A DNA stretch of 64,000 bases from Zoogloea sp041904905 (GTDB lineage: Bacteria > Pseudomonadota > Gammaproteobacteria > Burkholderiales > Rhodocyclaceae). The position numbers and the translations under genes were made by a program. Location: assembly GCF_041904905.1 (NCBI RefSeq), contig NZ_JAYRMI010000009.1, positions 1-64,000 on the forward strand. The letters run 5' to 3'. Shown in pieces: positions 16,286-25,658 of the stretch (within the stretch, counting starts at the first letter, position 1; every line of letters starts with the position of its first letter). Under the pieces are notes generated by a model, which saw only the letters and a list, made by a program, of their open reading frames with translations, ran no database searches and was not told the origin of the DNA.

Positions 16286-17728
16286 TCAGTGATCCGGGCG
16301 GCCGGTGCTGGCCGGGGAAGTGCGCGCGGCGGCGGCGAGGGAAGGCTTGCCGATCAGGGCCATCTGTAGATCACTCTGGGCAATCCAGTAGTCACGCAGG
16401 GACTCGATGTAGCTGTTCACGCTGCTGATCTGGGAGCGGGCATCGGCAAGCAGATCGAAGACCCCGATCAGCATACCGTTGTAGCGCAGCAGGTTCTCTT
16501 CGGCGATCCGCTTGTTGAGCGGCACGATTTCGTCCCGATAATGCTTTGCAATGTCGAAGCTGTTGCGATACGCCGAATAGGCTTCGCGGACTTCCGAACG
16601 GGCGTTGATGGCGGCTTCCGCCGCACGTTCAACGGCCTGGCCATAGATGGCTTCCGCCTTGGCCACCTTACTGCCGCCAAAGTCGAAGAGCGGGAGTTCG
16701 AAACTCACTTCGTAGCCGCGTTTGTAGCCGCTATCCCGCGTGCCCTCCAGGACACGCGCCGGCCCGAACTCCAGCACGTTGATGAAGCGCGTGGCCTGGG
16801 TGAGGCCAAGGTTCTTGGCCAGCGCCTCGGTTTCGAGACGGACCGCCTGGAGATCGAGGCGCTGATCCAGTGCCGTTTGCTCGACTGCCGGCAGCTCGTC
16901 GGGCAACTTGGGCAGATCGGGCAGGCGCTCAGGGAGCCGAATCGCCTGGGGGGATGGCAGGCCCAACAGCTTGGTCAGGCGCTCCCGCGCCACAATGCTG
17001 GCCTGCTCGGCCCGAGCCAGGTCGAGGGCTGCGGACGCATAAAAACCTTGCTCGCGCGCCTGCTGCAGTCGGTTGACGTTACCGGCTTCCGCCATCTTGC
17101 GGGCCAGGCCCGCGCCGGCTTCCGCGGCCTGCCTGACTTTCCGGAGGTAACGGACCGACTCTTCGGCCGCGATGGCTCCAAAGTAGGCCTTGCGCGTTTC
17201 CGAGGCCAGCCTCGCCACCTCCAGCGCCGTCATGCGCTGGATCTGGGCGAAGTTGCGTTTCTCGACCTCCACGGCAAGCGGCATGGTGATCAGCGCAAAC
17301 AGGTTGAAGGTCAGCACCTGTTCGATCTTGAATTCACGTACCCCATTCTCGGCACGACTGGTGCGAAGCATCGAAAAATGAGGGTTCGGCAGGCGCCCGG
17401 CCTGGACCATCTCGGCTTCGCTGATCCCAAGATCGTAGAATGCGGCGCGAAGTCCCCGGTTGTTGTAAATGGCGACCTGAACAGCATCTTCAGCAGCCAG
17501 AGGCTTGGCCAGCAGCTCGCTCACGCGGGCATCGATCTCCTTGCGGGCTTCGTCGCTCCTGACCCACTGGGCGTCTGCTCCGATGCGGGTGCGGGTCGTT
17601 TCACGCACGGTGTCGAAACCTCCGTCCGAGGAGAAACTGGCACAGCCGCTCAGGACCAGCGTTCCAAGCACCAGGGCGGTCAGCCCCTTGATGGAGCGGG
17701 AGTGTCGTGCAGATAGGGTTGAGCGCAT
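16286..17728 (-). CDS. TolC-family outer-membrane protein
   Basis: A 480-aa outer-membrane efflux-type protein. The N-terminal signal ends in a lipobox, LSGC near residues 26-29, so it is probably lipidated. Two long helical hairpin halves follow. It sits between the small His-rich gene (9 bp gap) and the multicopper oxidase (16 bp gap), so it belongs to the oxidase operon and not to the CusCBA unit. In Cop/Pco systems this place is usually taken by the CopB/PcoB barrel; here a TolC-like protein replaces it. Whether it pairs with CusBA or acts otherwise is unknown. Confidence 0.82.
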   Translation of the reverse strand: MRSTLSARHSRSIKGLTALVLGTLVLSGCASFSSDGGFDTVRETTRTRIGADAQWVRSDEARKEIDARVSELLAKPLAAEDAVQVAIYNNRGLRAAFYDLGISEAEMVQAGRLPNPHFSMLRTSRAENGVREFKIEQVLTFNLFALITMPLAVEVEKRNFAQIQRMTALEVARLASETRKAYFGAIAAEESVRYLRKVRQAAEAGAGLARKMAEAGNVNRLQQAREQGFYASAALDLARAEQASIVARERLTKLLGLPSPQAIRLPERLPDLPKLPDELPAVEQTALDQRLDLQAVRLETEALAKNLGLTQATRFINVLEFGPARVLEGTRDSGYKRGYEVSFELPLFDFGGSKVAKAEAIYGQAVERAAEAAINARSEVREAYSAYRNSFDIAKHYRDEIVPLNKRIAEENLLRYNGMLIGVFDLLADARSQISSVNSYIESLRDYWIAQSDLQMALIGKPSLAAAARTSPASTGRPDH

Positions 17729-17737
17729 GGCAGACTC

Positions 17738-18037
17738 CTAATGGTGATGGTCAGCAGGAGGCCTCGCTGAGGCCGGCGGCGTCGCTCCGCTTTCCTTCTG
17801 CAAAGCCCCATCGGTGTTGGCAGGTGCCGAATGGCCCGTATGCGTGCCGCCTGATCGCTGGACACCTTCGTTAGCAGCTCGCCATGAGCCAACGGGGACT
17901 TCCGACCAGGCACGATAATCGGACAAGGAGGGCGCATTGGGGGACGTCCTGAAGGCAGGCTCCAGGGTGGGCGGCTCAGCAGCCAGGACGCTTTTCGTCA
18001 AGGCCAGTGCCAGCAGCCCGAGCAGAATTGATCGCAT
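17738..18037 (-). CDS. Small exported His-tailed protein
   Basis: A 99-aa protein. The start at 18037 (MRSILLGLLALALTKSVLA) has a GGAGA site and a clear signal peptide; the frame runs further upstream without signal character. The mature part is Pro/Ser/Ala-rich and low in secondary structure, with GGTHTGHSAP in the middle and HHH at the C-terminus. It is the first gene after the copper box at 18135 and precedes the TolC-like gene by 9 bp. Metal binding in the periplasm is likely from composition. No named family recognised. Confidence 0.65.
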   Translation of the reverse strand: MRSILLGLLALALTKSVLAAEPPTLEPAFRTSPNAPSLSDYRAWSEVPVGSWRAANEGVQRSGGTHTGHSAPANTDGALQKESGATPPASARPPADHHH

Positions 18038-18134
18038 CGGTCGTCTCCGTGGGGTCAAAGAGGGGCATCGGGAATCTGGTGTTCCCATGGCGAGCAGTTT
18101 GGGGCGCAAAAACCGACAGGAGACTGACCCGGGA

Positions 18135-18150
18135 ATTACATCTTTGTAAT
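18135..18150. promoter_or_regulatory. Copper-regulator box, divergent promoter region
   Basis: ATTACATCTTTGTAAT is a perfect ATTACA-N4-TGTAAT inverted repeat. It lies between the oxidase operon (start 18037, minus strand) and the cusRS genes (start 18219, plus strand), about 98 and 69 bp from the two starts, so it could control both. It differs from the 14114 box at only one base. Confidence 0.82.
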
Positions 18151-18218
18151 CTTGGGAAGAGTGGAAGCGACTTGCGCCAAACTAACGCTGCCACATAGAG
18201 AATGCTGCGAGGAAGACA

Positions 18219-18902
18219 ATGAAAATACTGATCGTCGAGGATGAGCCCAAAACAGGGGACTACCTCAAGCAAGGGCTGGTTGAAGCGGGCTTCAATGTGG
18301 ATCTGGTACGTGACGGCATGGACGGGCTGCACTTCGGGATGACCGAAGCTTACGACCTCATCGTGCTCGACGTGATGCTACCGGGCCTCGATGGTTGGCG
18401 CGTCCTGCAGGCCTTGCGCAAGGCCGGCAAGGAGATGCCTGTCTTGTTTCTGACCGCCAAGGACAGCGTGGATGACCGGGTCAAAGGGCTCGAACTGGGA
18501 GCCGACGACTATTTGGTCAAACCCTTCGCCTTCTCTGAGTTGCTGGCTCGCGTTCGAACGCTCTTGCGCCGGGGCACCAAAAACAAAGAAGTTGATGCTT
18601 TACATGCGGCAGACCTAGAGCTGGACCTCCTGCGCAGGCGTGTCACACGAGCCGGCAAGCGAATCGATCTCACCGCGAAGGAATTTGCCCTCCTTGAACT
18701 CCTGCTACGGCGGCGTGGCGAAGTGCTGCCGCGCTCCCTGATCGCCTCCCAGGTGTGGGACATGAACTTCGACAGCGACACCAATGTGATCGAGGTGGCA
18801 GTGCGCCGCCTGCGGGCCAAGATCGACGACGGCTTCGAACCCAAGCTGATTCGCACTGTGCGTGGCATGGGCTATGTTCTGGAGGAACAAGAGTGCGAGT
18901 AG
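18219..18902 (+). CDS. cusR: CusR/CopR-type copper response regulator
   Basis: A 227-aa OmpR/PhoB-class regulator. The receiver domain (1-120) has the acidic pair at EDE 7-9, phospho-acceptor Asp51 in VLDVMLPG, and Lys in FLTAKD. The C-terminal winged helix (about 130-222) includes LTAKEFALLELLLRRRGEVLPRS and TVRGMGYVLE. Family members bind ATTACA-N4-TGTAAT boxes, and two such boxes are in this cluster, one just upstream of this gene. It should activate the copper operons when phosphorylated. The sensor gene overlaps its 3' end by 10 bp. Confidence 0.92.
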   Translation: MKILIVEDEPKTGDYLKQGLVEAGFNVDLVRDGMDGLHFGMTEAYDLIVLDVMLPGLDGWRVLQALRKAGKEMPVLFLTAKDSVDDRVKGLELGADDYLVKPFAFSELLARVRTLLRRGTKNKEVDALHAADLELDLLRRRVTRAGKRIDLTAKEFALLELLLRRRGEVLPRSLIASQVWDMNFDSDTNVIEVAVRRLRAKIDDGFEPKLIRTVRGMGYVLEEQECE

Positions 18903-20338
18903 TTCGCCCAGGGAGCCGCCGCAAGTCCCTGACCTTCCGCCTGACCCTGCTGTTCGCGGCTGCATCGACCGTGGTGTTGCTGATACTGGGTTTGATTGTG
19001 GCCAAGTCCGTCGAAGACCACTTCGAAGAGCAGGACATGGAGGCCCTGAGCGGCAAACTTGAGCTGATTCGCCACGCCTTGGCCAAGGTGAATTCGCCAA
19101 AGGACCTAGCGGCAATTCCGCAGCAAATGGATGACGCCTTGATCGGCCACCATGGCCTGATCGTGGCCGTAAAAGGACCGGACGGTCAAACTCTGTTCGC
19201 CACCCACGACGCGCCCTTCCCCCAACCTTTAATGGATCGGGTCAAGACACCTGAGGCTAAGCGCCCTTACGTGTGGCAGGTCGATGATCGGTTGTCGTTC
19301 CGGGGCATCGTGGCTCAAGCACCAACCGGGGTGCAGGCTTGGTCGCCTGCCGTAGTCGCCGTGGCGACGGATATTTCCCATCACAACAGCTTCATGGATT
19401 CATTCATGAAGACACTTTGGAGTGTCGTCATTGGGGGCACACTGGCGACTGGACTACTCGGTTGGTTTGCCGCCCGTCGAGGACTGGAACCACTTCGCGA
19501 GATGAAACGCAGAGCCACGGAAGTCAGCGCCCAGCATCTCGACCAGCGTTTGCCTGTGGACACCGTTCCCGTCGAACTGGCTGAGCTGGCTGAATCCCTC
19601 AACGACATGCTGGCCCGGCTGGAGGAGTCGTTCAAGCGACTTTCAGACTTTTCGTCTGATCTGGCCCACGAACTCCGGACCCCGGTCAGCAACCTGATGA
19701 CGCAAACCCAGGTTGCCCTTTCCAAGACTCGTAGCTCCACCGAGTACCGGGAAGTGCTGGAGTCTAACTGCGAGGAGTTCGATCGTCTGTCGCGGATGAT
19801 TTCGGACATGCTGTTCCTCGCCAAGTCGGAAAACGGCCTCATCGTGCCGGGTCAGGAAACCTTTGATCTGGCGGACGAAGTCACGGCCCTGTTCGATTTC
19901 TATGGTGCCCTGGCCGAAGAAAACAGCGTCACACTACGGCTTGAGGGCTCAGGACAGGTGACCGGAGACAGGCTGATGCTCCGACGGGCCATCGGTAACC
20001 TGCTATCCAACGCGCTTCGCTATACCCCGTTTGGTGGGCGCATTGTCGTGACGGTGAGCGTCGTACGAGACAGTGGAGACGCCGAGACAATCCACCTCGC
20101 TATCGAAAACACTGGGGAGCCCATCCCGTCGGAACACCTGTCACGTCTCTTCGACCGCTTCTACCGCGTGGATGCATCCCGTCGCCACACAGGGGATGGC
20201 GCCGGGCTGGGCCTTGCCATCACTCGCTCAATCCTGCGATCTCACGGAGGCGACATTGAGGGACGGGCGGGGGAAGGAAGCAACATTTTCGAGATGTGGA
20301 TGCCGGCGTCGATAGTCACGCCTCACGGCACTGATTAA
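18893..20338 (+). CDS. cusS: CusS/CopS-type copper sensor kinase
   Basis: A 481-aa membrane histidine kinase. Start GTG at 18893 is chosen for GGAGGAA just upstream and the overlap with cusR; longer in-frame starts lie within cusR. Two membrane segments (about 17-38 and about 170-195) flank a periplasmic sensor domain (about 40-170) that contains few His or Met. HAMP linker, then the phospho-acceptor His259 in HELRTPVSN, and the ATPase boxes near NLLSNALRYTP, FDRFYRVD and GAGLGLAI. It senses periplasmic Cu(I)/Ag(I) and phosphorylates CusR. It ends the cargo; the convergent tnsE stop is 158 bp away. Confidence 0.9.
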   Translation: MRVVRPGSRRKSLTFRLTLLFAAASTVVLLILGLIVAKSVEDHFEEQDMEALSGKLELIRHALAKVNSPKDLAAIPQQMDDALIGHHGLIVAVKGPDGQTLFATHDAPFPQPLMDRVKTPEAKRPYVWQVDDRLSFRGIVAQAPTGVQAWSPAVVAVATDISHHNSFMDSFMKTLWSVVIGGTLATGLLGWFAARRGLEPLREMKRRATEVSAQHLDQRLPVDTVPVELAELAESLNDMLARLEESFKRLSDFSSDLAHELRTPVSNLMTQTQVALSKTRSSTEYREVLESNCEEFDRLSRMISDMLFLAKSENGLIVPGQETFDLADEVTALFDFYGALAEENSVTLRLEGSGQVTGDRLMLRRAIGNLLSNALRYTPFGGRIVVTVSVVRDSGDAETIHLAIENTGEPIPSEHLSRLFDRFYRVDASRRHTGDGAGLGLAITRSILRSHGGDIEGRAGEGSNIFEMWMPASIVTPHGTD

Positions 20339-20496
20339 CTTTATCAACTTAGCCTGGTCGAGACGAACATATTACGCTTCAAGCTATTGGGGGTGCGACT
20401 GGCCGCTTGAGAGTGAAACTACAGGCTCCAGAGGTGCATGTGCGCTGCGCAATTCCGAATACCATCACATATTTTTGGCGTTTCGGTGACGGTTGC

Positions 20497-22197
20497 TTAC
20501 CCCTGAAATCCGTCTGGGGTTGGGGCTACGGCGCCTGAATAAGAGTTATGCAACAATTTCTTGTCCGCACCAGAAAACGGTAAGCCAAGTTTGATAGCCA
20601 GTCGGTAGGCCCAAGTCGTACGATAACGGCTATCCTCCTTGCCATCCCGCTTTGGCAATATTTTCGGTAATCGACGGCACACGCAAACTTCGCGCAGGGC
20701 ACTGTCAGCACAAGAATCCCAATGCCCACCGTTGTCGACCATGGTATCCAGGACTGTCTTCACGTGCATATCAATATCGGAGAAGGGCGCCGGTTCCAAA
20801 AACGAAAGTACCATTGTAGAGAGCGCCCATTCTCCACCCCGATCCACATCGACCAACACCACCGGTGGCTTGCCTGTAACATTGATGAGGGTAACCAAAC
20901 AGCAACGCGGGCGACGACCGATCGTTGAGAATGCGCGGCCCGGCTTCAGCCGGCACAAAGACATGGATATCTCTGTGTCGCTTATTAAACCCGCCATCAT
21001 TTCGATGGTCTCCGCCAATGCTTGGAGATCGCCTGCAAGATCCCACGGGCAGGACTCCAGCGTACGGAATTCGAGGGGAGGAATGCGCGCGCCTCGGCTT
21101 TCTCGGCTGACCCCGCCTTTAAATAGAGGTCTGTTCGTCACTGCCCCCCCAGTTACCACGTTGTCTTCGGTCGGAGATTTGCCGTTGACGCTATGTCGCG
21201 ATCTCCCCGTCTCGCGCCAAATTTTCTTTATTGGCACTTTGATCGTGAATTCTCGAGACTTTGTCCCTACCTCAATGGCCAGCTGACCTGCCGCCACCCG
21301 AGTACCCTCTTCAGCCGTTGAAATTTCCACGTCAGACTCCTGTTGACACACTTTTGGCTTTCTGGCCCCACCTTCGGGAGTAATTGGAACTGTGTCACTA
21401 GGTCTCCGAAAACTGGGGTGGCCATAGCGTAATCGCAAGCATGGAGACGAGCGCCCGGTGAGATGGATGATCTCTAGCACCAGCCAATCTGCACCCTGCC
21501 TGACCCCACGAAACGCCAGTTTTGACTCAGGAACGTCCGGCAAATCCAAACTAACATACTGCTGCCCAGCGGATTTCGTATAAACGCTATCCCATGTCCG
21601 ACGACCTTCGGGGTGAATCGCAAGCCAAGCGAATTCCAAAGCAAAGCTCTTGGAAAGTGACCGCCTAGGCATGTCGGAGGTAAATCTGAGCGTCAGTTCT
21701 TCGTAGATACCAAGGGGCTCGAATTGGTATAAAGTCATCAGCTGCCCCGGAACCATAACCGCGTTGGCCAACGTCTTGTTATGCAACAGTAGGTAACGTA
21801 CTAGCTCCATCGTCGGAACGAAGATCCTCTCACCGTCGATCTCGTATCGAATAACCCTCTGCACTCCACCCTGATGCCCAAAGAACGGATATAAGCCAGT
21901 AGGAATGTCGGCGGAAGTCACTTCCACCCCATTTGCCAAGTTAGAAATTAATACAGGATGAATTACTCCATTCGACTGCGTATCCAACAACAATCCATCT
22001 TCAAAGCGCAGTCCTAGAGAAATAAATGGAAATAGTCCAATGGGCAATGGCCACATTCTCACCCGTCCGGATCGCAAACCACGGGTGACCACCCTCAAGA
22101 GCCAACTTCCATCCGCGCCCTGCTCCAAACCAACAAGCCAATGAATTTCAAGCGGCTCGTCCACTTCGCGGAAGGCACTGACTGTCAGATGCCTCAT
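20497..22197 (-). CDS. tnsE: TnsE-like transposition target-selection protein
   Basis: A 566-aa protein in the tnsE position, overlapping the tnsD stop by 4 bp. In Tn7, TnsE directs insertion to replicating and conjugating DNA by binding 3'-recessed ends and the sliding clamp. Similarity to Tn7 TnsE is low but collinear: MELVRYLLLHN near 130-140 corresponds to the LARSLFLIN region, and the C-terminal part RPRCCLVTLIN ... VLVDVDRGGEWALSTMVL followed by NGGHWDS matches the VLLEVDAS ... LSTKVL ... NWPNS region. Length is also close (Tn7 538 aa). The middle (about 270-390) is low-complexity. The assignment combines position, length and these short matches; a cargo protein unrelated to transposition is the alternative. 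Confidence 0.72.
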   Translation of the reverse strand: MRHLTVSAFREVDEPLEIHWLVGLEQGADGSWLLRVVTRGLRSGRVRMWPLPIGLFPFISLGLRFEDGLLLDTQSNGVIHPVLISNLANGVEVTSADIPTGLYPFFGHQGGVQRVIRYEIDGERIFVPTMELVRYLLLHNKTLANAVMVPGQLMTLYQFEPLGIYEELTLRFTSDMPRRSLSKSFALEFAWLAIHPEGRRTWDSVYTKSAGQQYVSLDLPDVPESKLAFRGVRQGADWLVLEIIHLTGRSSPCLRLRYGHPSFRRPSDTVPITPEGGARKPKVCQQESDVEISTAEEGTRVAAGQLAIEVGTKSREFTIKVPIKKIWRETGRSRHSVNGKSPTEDNVVTGGAVTNRPLFKGGVSRESRGARIPPLEFRTLESCPWDLAGDLQALAETIEMMAGLISDTEISMSLCRLKPGRAFSTIGRRPRCCLVTLINVTGKPPVVLVDVDRGGEWALSTMVLSFLEPAPFSDIDMHVKTVLDTMVDNGGHWDSCADSALREVCVCRRLPKILPKRDGKEDSRYRTTWAYRLAIKLGLPFSGADKKLLHNSYSGAVAPTPDGFQG

Positions 22198-24014
22198 AAC
22201 AGAGGCGCTCCTGGCAAAACGGCGAGCTCAAGGGCTGCCTCGACCTCCATCGTCACTTGCCGCGACAAACCAGCTTTGCGCTGTATCCGCCACACAGCTA
22301 AGGATTGACCGGCATTTGCAAGCTCATGGGCAGCCCAAGCAACGCGGCGGCTCTGGAAGCTCGCGGTCGTATCTCGTAAGCGACTGAGCAAGGCCGCTGT
22401 GTTGGGAAGACGACGAAGATGGCTCGAAAGCCAAGTAGGATCTGCAGTCCTACGGCAAATTTCCGCCAAAGTTACTTTGCGAGGAGGGAGTTCGTGACGG
22501 ATTTTTTCGGCCAGATCTGTGACACGCTGCATCCATTCAAGGTCAAGACTCGCCCAAGGGCTGACGACTCGAACTCGGCGGGAGACTTTTGCCGCGGGCT
22601 GATTTGTCACCAGCCATTCTTTGTCATGGCGATACAGCCACATGAACAGCGCCGGCTCTAACTCGGACAAAGCTTTGCGACCCAAATTGGGGTGGTTCTG
22701 CTGCAGATCCAGCCACGCCTTGCGGTACCCTCCCGAATCACAGACCACGGGAATCGATACATTTGCCGGGGCCCAAATCGCATTCAGATTCAGTTTTGCG
22801 GCACGTAGCCGGACCGTACGAGGGTCCACATGCAGCCGCCGTGCCGCCTGACGAATACCGATTCGATCATCAACTAATTGTCGAATCAGCCGATCGAACT
22901 CGGCCCCAAAACGCAAAGGGCGGGGACGGCTTAGGGTGCCAGACGAATTATCAACATTACGAGCATAGGCGTAACCACAAGCGCATTCGAACACGCCCAC
23001 GATGCGGCCACGATTGCGGTGGGTAACCACCCGCTCGACTAGAAGTTCGCCCTGATGACCGCTCAACGGGTTGAGACAGGGCCAGGGGCCAACTCCAAAG
23101 GGTTCGTCACTCGCCAAACCCTTTAAGAATTCCTGCAGTAATATGTTCAGCAAGGGATGTAGTGCCCGGCTAGGCCGCTGTGTGAGCACGACAAGCCAAC
23201 TCATGTCAGCCAACCCAACATCGGCGAGTAACGGCTGCAAAGCCACACCAAAATGGTCCCGAAACCTCTCTTCCAGCTCATTCTGTTTAACCCTGCCGGA
23301 GGATGACGAAAGACCAGCCCTGATCAAGCCGCTCCGATACCAGGCTGCCCATTTCTCACGATTTCGCGCTTGCGGCATGAACTCCAGCGCTTGCCGGCAA
23401 GCTCGTGCTACCGAAAGCAAGGTCTCATCGTTCTCCAAGGACGTCGGTGTGACCTCCCTGCCACAGTCACAATTCGCGCTGGTTGCCGCAATGAAGGCAT
23501 GACGATTTCCAAGTGCAGAAGGGATAGCACTCGACCTCAAGATGACGCCGTGATCCGGGCACAGCAGCACCCCCGGCAACTGATGCGTCCGTCGCCAATA
23601 AGGCTCACCATGCGTGCGCTCCATCTCAAGGACGCATTCTGGGCAGAATCGCAATTGCCTGACACGAGACGCTGCCGTGGCAAGGCCCAGAAGCAGATGT
23701 AGCCCAGCAAGGGAGCCACCAATCAAAGCACGCAGCACCCGTTTCCGGACATCCGCCGGCTGAAATGCCAGATAGTACGGAAACAGCGTGTAGTCCACAG
23801 CCAGTCGCTCGGGACTCATTCCCCATCTAGGAGGTAGATGTGTGGATAAGAGACCAAGACTCCCCTGTAGATCCAGCCTTGCGATCACCCCGCGGCAACC
23901 AAATAGATCATCCAGCGTCTGCTTGGGGCTGCTCGAACCAACATGTCGATGGTATCTTGCCAGAAGACTGTAGAGCAACTCGTCGCGATAGGGCTCAGGG
24001 AAATAGACAAGCAT
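22194..24014 (-). CDS. tnsD: TnsD/TniQ-family target-selection protein (glmS site)
   Basis: A 606-aa TniQ-family DNA-binding protein that in Tn7 recognises the 3' end of glmS and recruits TnsC. Start ATG 24014 has GAGGA upstream; a TTG three codons earlier is less likely. The N-terminal TniQ segment is YFPEPYRDELLYSLLARYHRH. With this start a CCCH zinc finger is C124, C127, C152 and H155 (CPEC...CPDH), the same spacing as reported for Tn7 TnsD. Several HTH-like segments follow (IRQAARRLHVDPRTVRLRA and others). The long form with a C-terminal DNA-binding region suits site-specific targeting, and the element does sit at glmS. Confidence 0.9.
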   Translation of the reverse strand: MLVYFPEPYRDELLYSLLARYHRHVGSSSPKQTLDDLFGCRGVIARLDLQGSLGLLSTHLPPRWGMSPERLAVDYTLFPYYLAFQPADVRKRVLRALIGGSLAGLHLLLGLATAASRVRQLRFCPECVLEMERTHGEPYWRRTHQLPGVLLCPDHGVILRSSAIPSALGNRHAFIAATSANCDCGREVTPTSLENDETLLSVARACRQALEFMPQARNREKWAAWYRSGLIRAGLSSSSGRVKQNELEERFRDHFGVALQPLLADVGLADMSWLVVLTQRPSRALHPLLNILLQEFLKGLASDEPFGVGPWPCLNPLSGHQGELLVERVVTHRNRGRIVGVFECACGYAYARNVDNSSGTLSRPRPLRFGAEFDRLIRQLVDDRIGIRQAARRLHVDPRTVRLRAAKLNLNAIWAPANVSIPVVCDSGGYRKAWLDLQQNHPNLGRKALSELEPALFMWLYRHDKEWLVTNQPAAKVSRRVRVVSPWASLDLEWMQRVTDLAEKIRHELPPRKVTLAEICRRTADPTWLSSHLRRLPNTAALLSRLRDTTASFQSRRVAWAAHELANAGQSLAVWRIQRKAGLSRQVTMEVEAALELAVLPGAPLL

Positions 24015-24026
24015 GCAGAGCAATCC

Positions 24027-25658
24027 TCACGCAGCTTCAGGCAGAGCCCCGACGGCACCCGATGCCTTCAGGGCATCGTATGCCGTCAGACCTTGCGGCT
24101 TGCCTTCGCTGACAATTCTCCTCAAATCACCAAGAGGCCACTCGGCCTGCTCCGCCTTCTGAATCTTCTTTGTTCGCCTTGGCTTAGGTGTTTCTACCGG
24201 GGCCTTCAGCTTTCCACCGATGACTGCGACTAGCTGTAGCGCATCCAACGTGGGATCTGCCGCTAGGGCGTCGCGGAGCATCACTTCGACAACGTCAGGT
24301 GCCAAACCCAATGCGCCCATTGCCGCACGAACCGATCCAAGTACGTCGCTAGTCCCTTGCGCACCGTTTTGCACATCTGTTGCCGGCAAGGCTGGAGGAG
24401 CCTCCTTACTAAGGTCATTATTCGTGACCGCATCGCCAAAAATTTGAATCACATGCTCTCGGAAAGGCAACAGATCATCAAATGCGCTAAGCGCTGCGGT
24501 GTCGTTCCTCCTACACGCATCGATCATGGGTTCGATCAGCTTAAAGTCATCCTTAACGACTTGCCGAAGCAGTGAAGGGGTCAAGGTCTCAGAGAGATTA
24601 CGGACCTTCCGCAATCTGATAGCCTTCATCTGCGACAACATGAATAACTTGACGACCACATCAATGATCCCTTGGGACGCAACGTAGAGCTCGTCGCGTA
24701 AGTCCTGATCTAGCGGCGTAAATTCACGCGTCCACTGATACCTCCATAACCGGTCGACGAAATGCTGCCATGTCTCATTGTTCGGCATCCGCTCCCAGAT
24801 CATGGAGCCGATTCCGCTTGCCCGCCTCGCCTGTCGAAACTTTCCCTGAAGCAGGCTGACGGCATTATTTGTTCCAATAGCGATCACTGGCACACTAATA
24901 GTGTTGACCAAGGTAACGAGAAAATTCAGGATGTCCTCAGCATCCATTCCATGCGTGCGCAGCAGATGCTGAATCTCGTCGACAACCAGAACCCCCAGAG
25001 CATGGATGCTTGCGAGGTGCGCCATGCGCTGCATGGCCAGGCCGACAGTGCGAGTGGAAGATCCGTATTTGTCCAGATAGTTCGTGCCCAGCACACGATC
25101 AAGTTCGGCGAAGAAATTTATGCACAACTGAATGGGACCACCCTTTTGAGGGCACTCCACCTTCAGCCAAGTTAGTTGGTGCAAACTGAAAGGTTTATCG
25201 TGGTAAATAACTTGCGGATACTGGGCTAGCGTGCGCTCAATGGCTGTCGACTTACCGATCCCTGAGTCTCCAAGTAACGCAAAACTGGCAGCACTATTGG
25301 GCACAGCGAATCGCCGCGTTGCTAGGTTACCTGTCTCCATGCGCGCAACGCTGTTTTGCAAGTGGCGCTGGTAGTCTCCCTGCGCAGGATTCCGACCGAT
25401 GTACCCTTGCCGCAGAAGCATGCCAAATCGACTGGCGAGGGTCAGGTGCTGCTCAAGGGGATCAAAATATCGGAACAACCGCATGATGCAATGCGGCCGC
25501 ACATGATCGGGAAACTGCCGCTCCTTGGGGTCGAAGAGTGGCTGCAACAGCAATCGATCGTAGGTTTCCTTCGTCGACCACAACGGCGGCAGTGCCGTGA
25601 TGAATGGATTGTCCTGATACTCCGGCAATACAGCTAGCTGCGCGTCACTATTGGTCAT
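24027..25658 (-). CDS. tnsC: TnsC AAA+ transposition regulator
   Basis: A 543-aa AAA+ ATPase that in Tn7 joins target selectors (TnsD or TnsE) to the TnsA/TnsB transposase. Walker A is GDSGIGKST at 130-138 and Walker B is VLVVDEIQ at 223-230, followed by sensor residues in VIAIGTNNA. The C-terminal region of about 150 residues, rich in Pro, Lys and Ala, is where Tn7 TnsC contacts TnsA. The start overlaps the tnsB stop by 11 bp and the tnsD start follows 12 bp after its stop. Confidence 0.92.
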   Translation of the reverse strand: MTNSDAQLAVLPEYQDNPFITALPPLWSTKETYDRLLLQPLFDPKERQFPDHVRPHCIMRLFRYFDPLEQHLTLASRFGMLLRQGYIGRNPAQGDYQRHLQNSVARMETGNLATRRFAVPNSAASFALLGDSGIGKSTAIERTLAQYPQVIYHDKPFSLHQLTWLKVECPQKGGPIQLCINFFAELDRVLGTNYLDKYGSSTRTVGLAMQRMAHLASIHALGVLVVDEIQHLLRTHGMDAEDILNFLVTLVNTISVPVIAIGTNNAVSLLQGKFRQARRASGIGSMIWERMPNNETWQHFVDRLWRYQWTREFTPLDQDLRDELYVASQGIIDVVVKLFMLSQMKAIRLRKVRNLSETLTPSLLRQVVKDDFKLIEPMIDACRRNDTAALSAFDDLLPFREHVIQIFGDAVTNNDLSKEAPPALPATDVQNGAQGTSDVLGSVRAAMGALGLAPDVVEVMLRDALAADPTLDALQLVAVIGGKLKAPVETPKPRRTKKIQKAEQAEWPLGDLRRIVSEGKPQGLTAYDALKASGAVGALPEAA

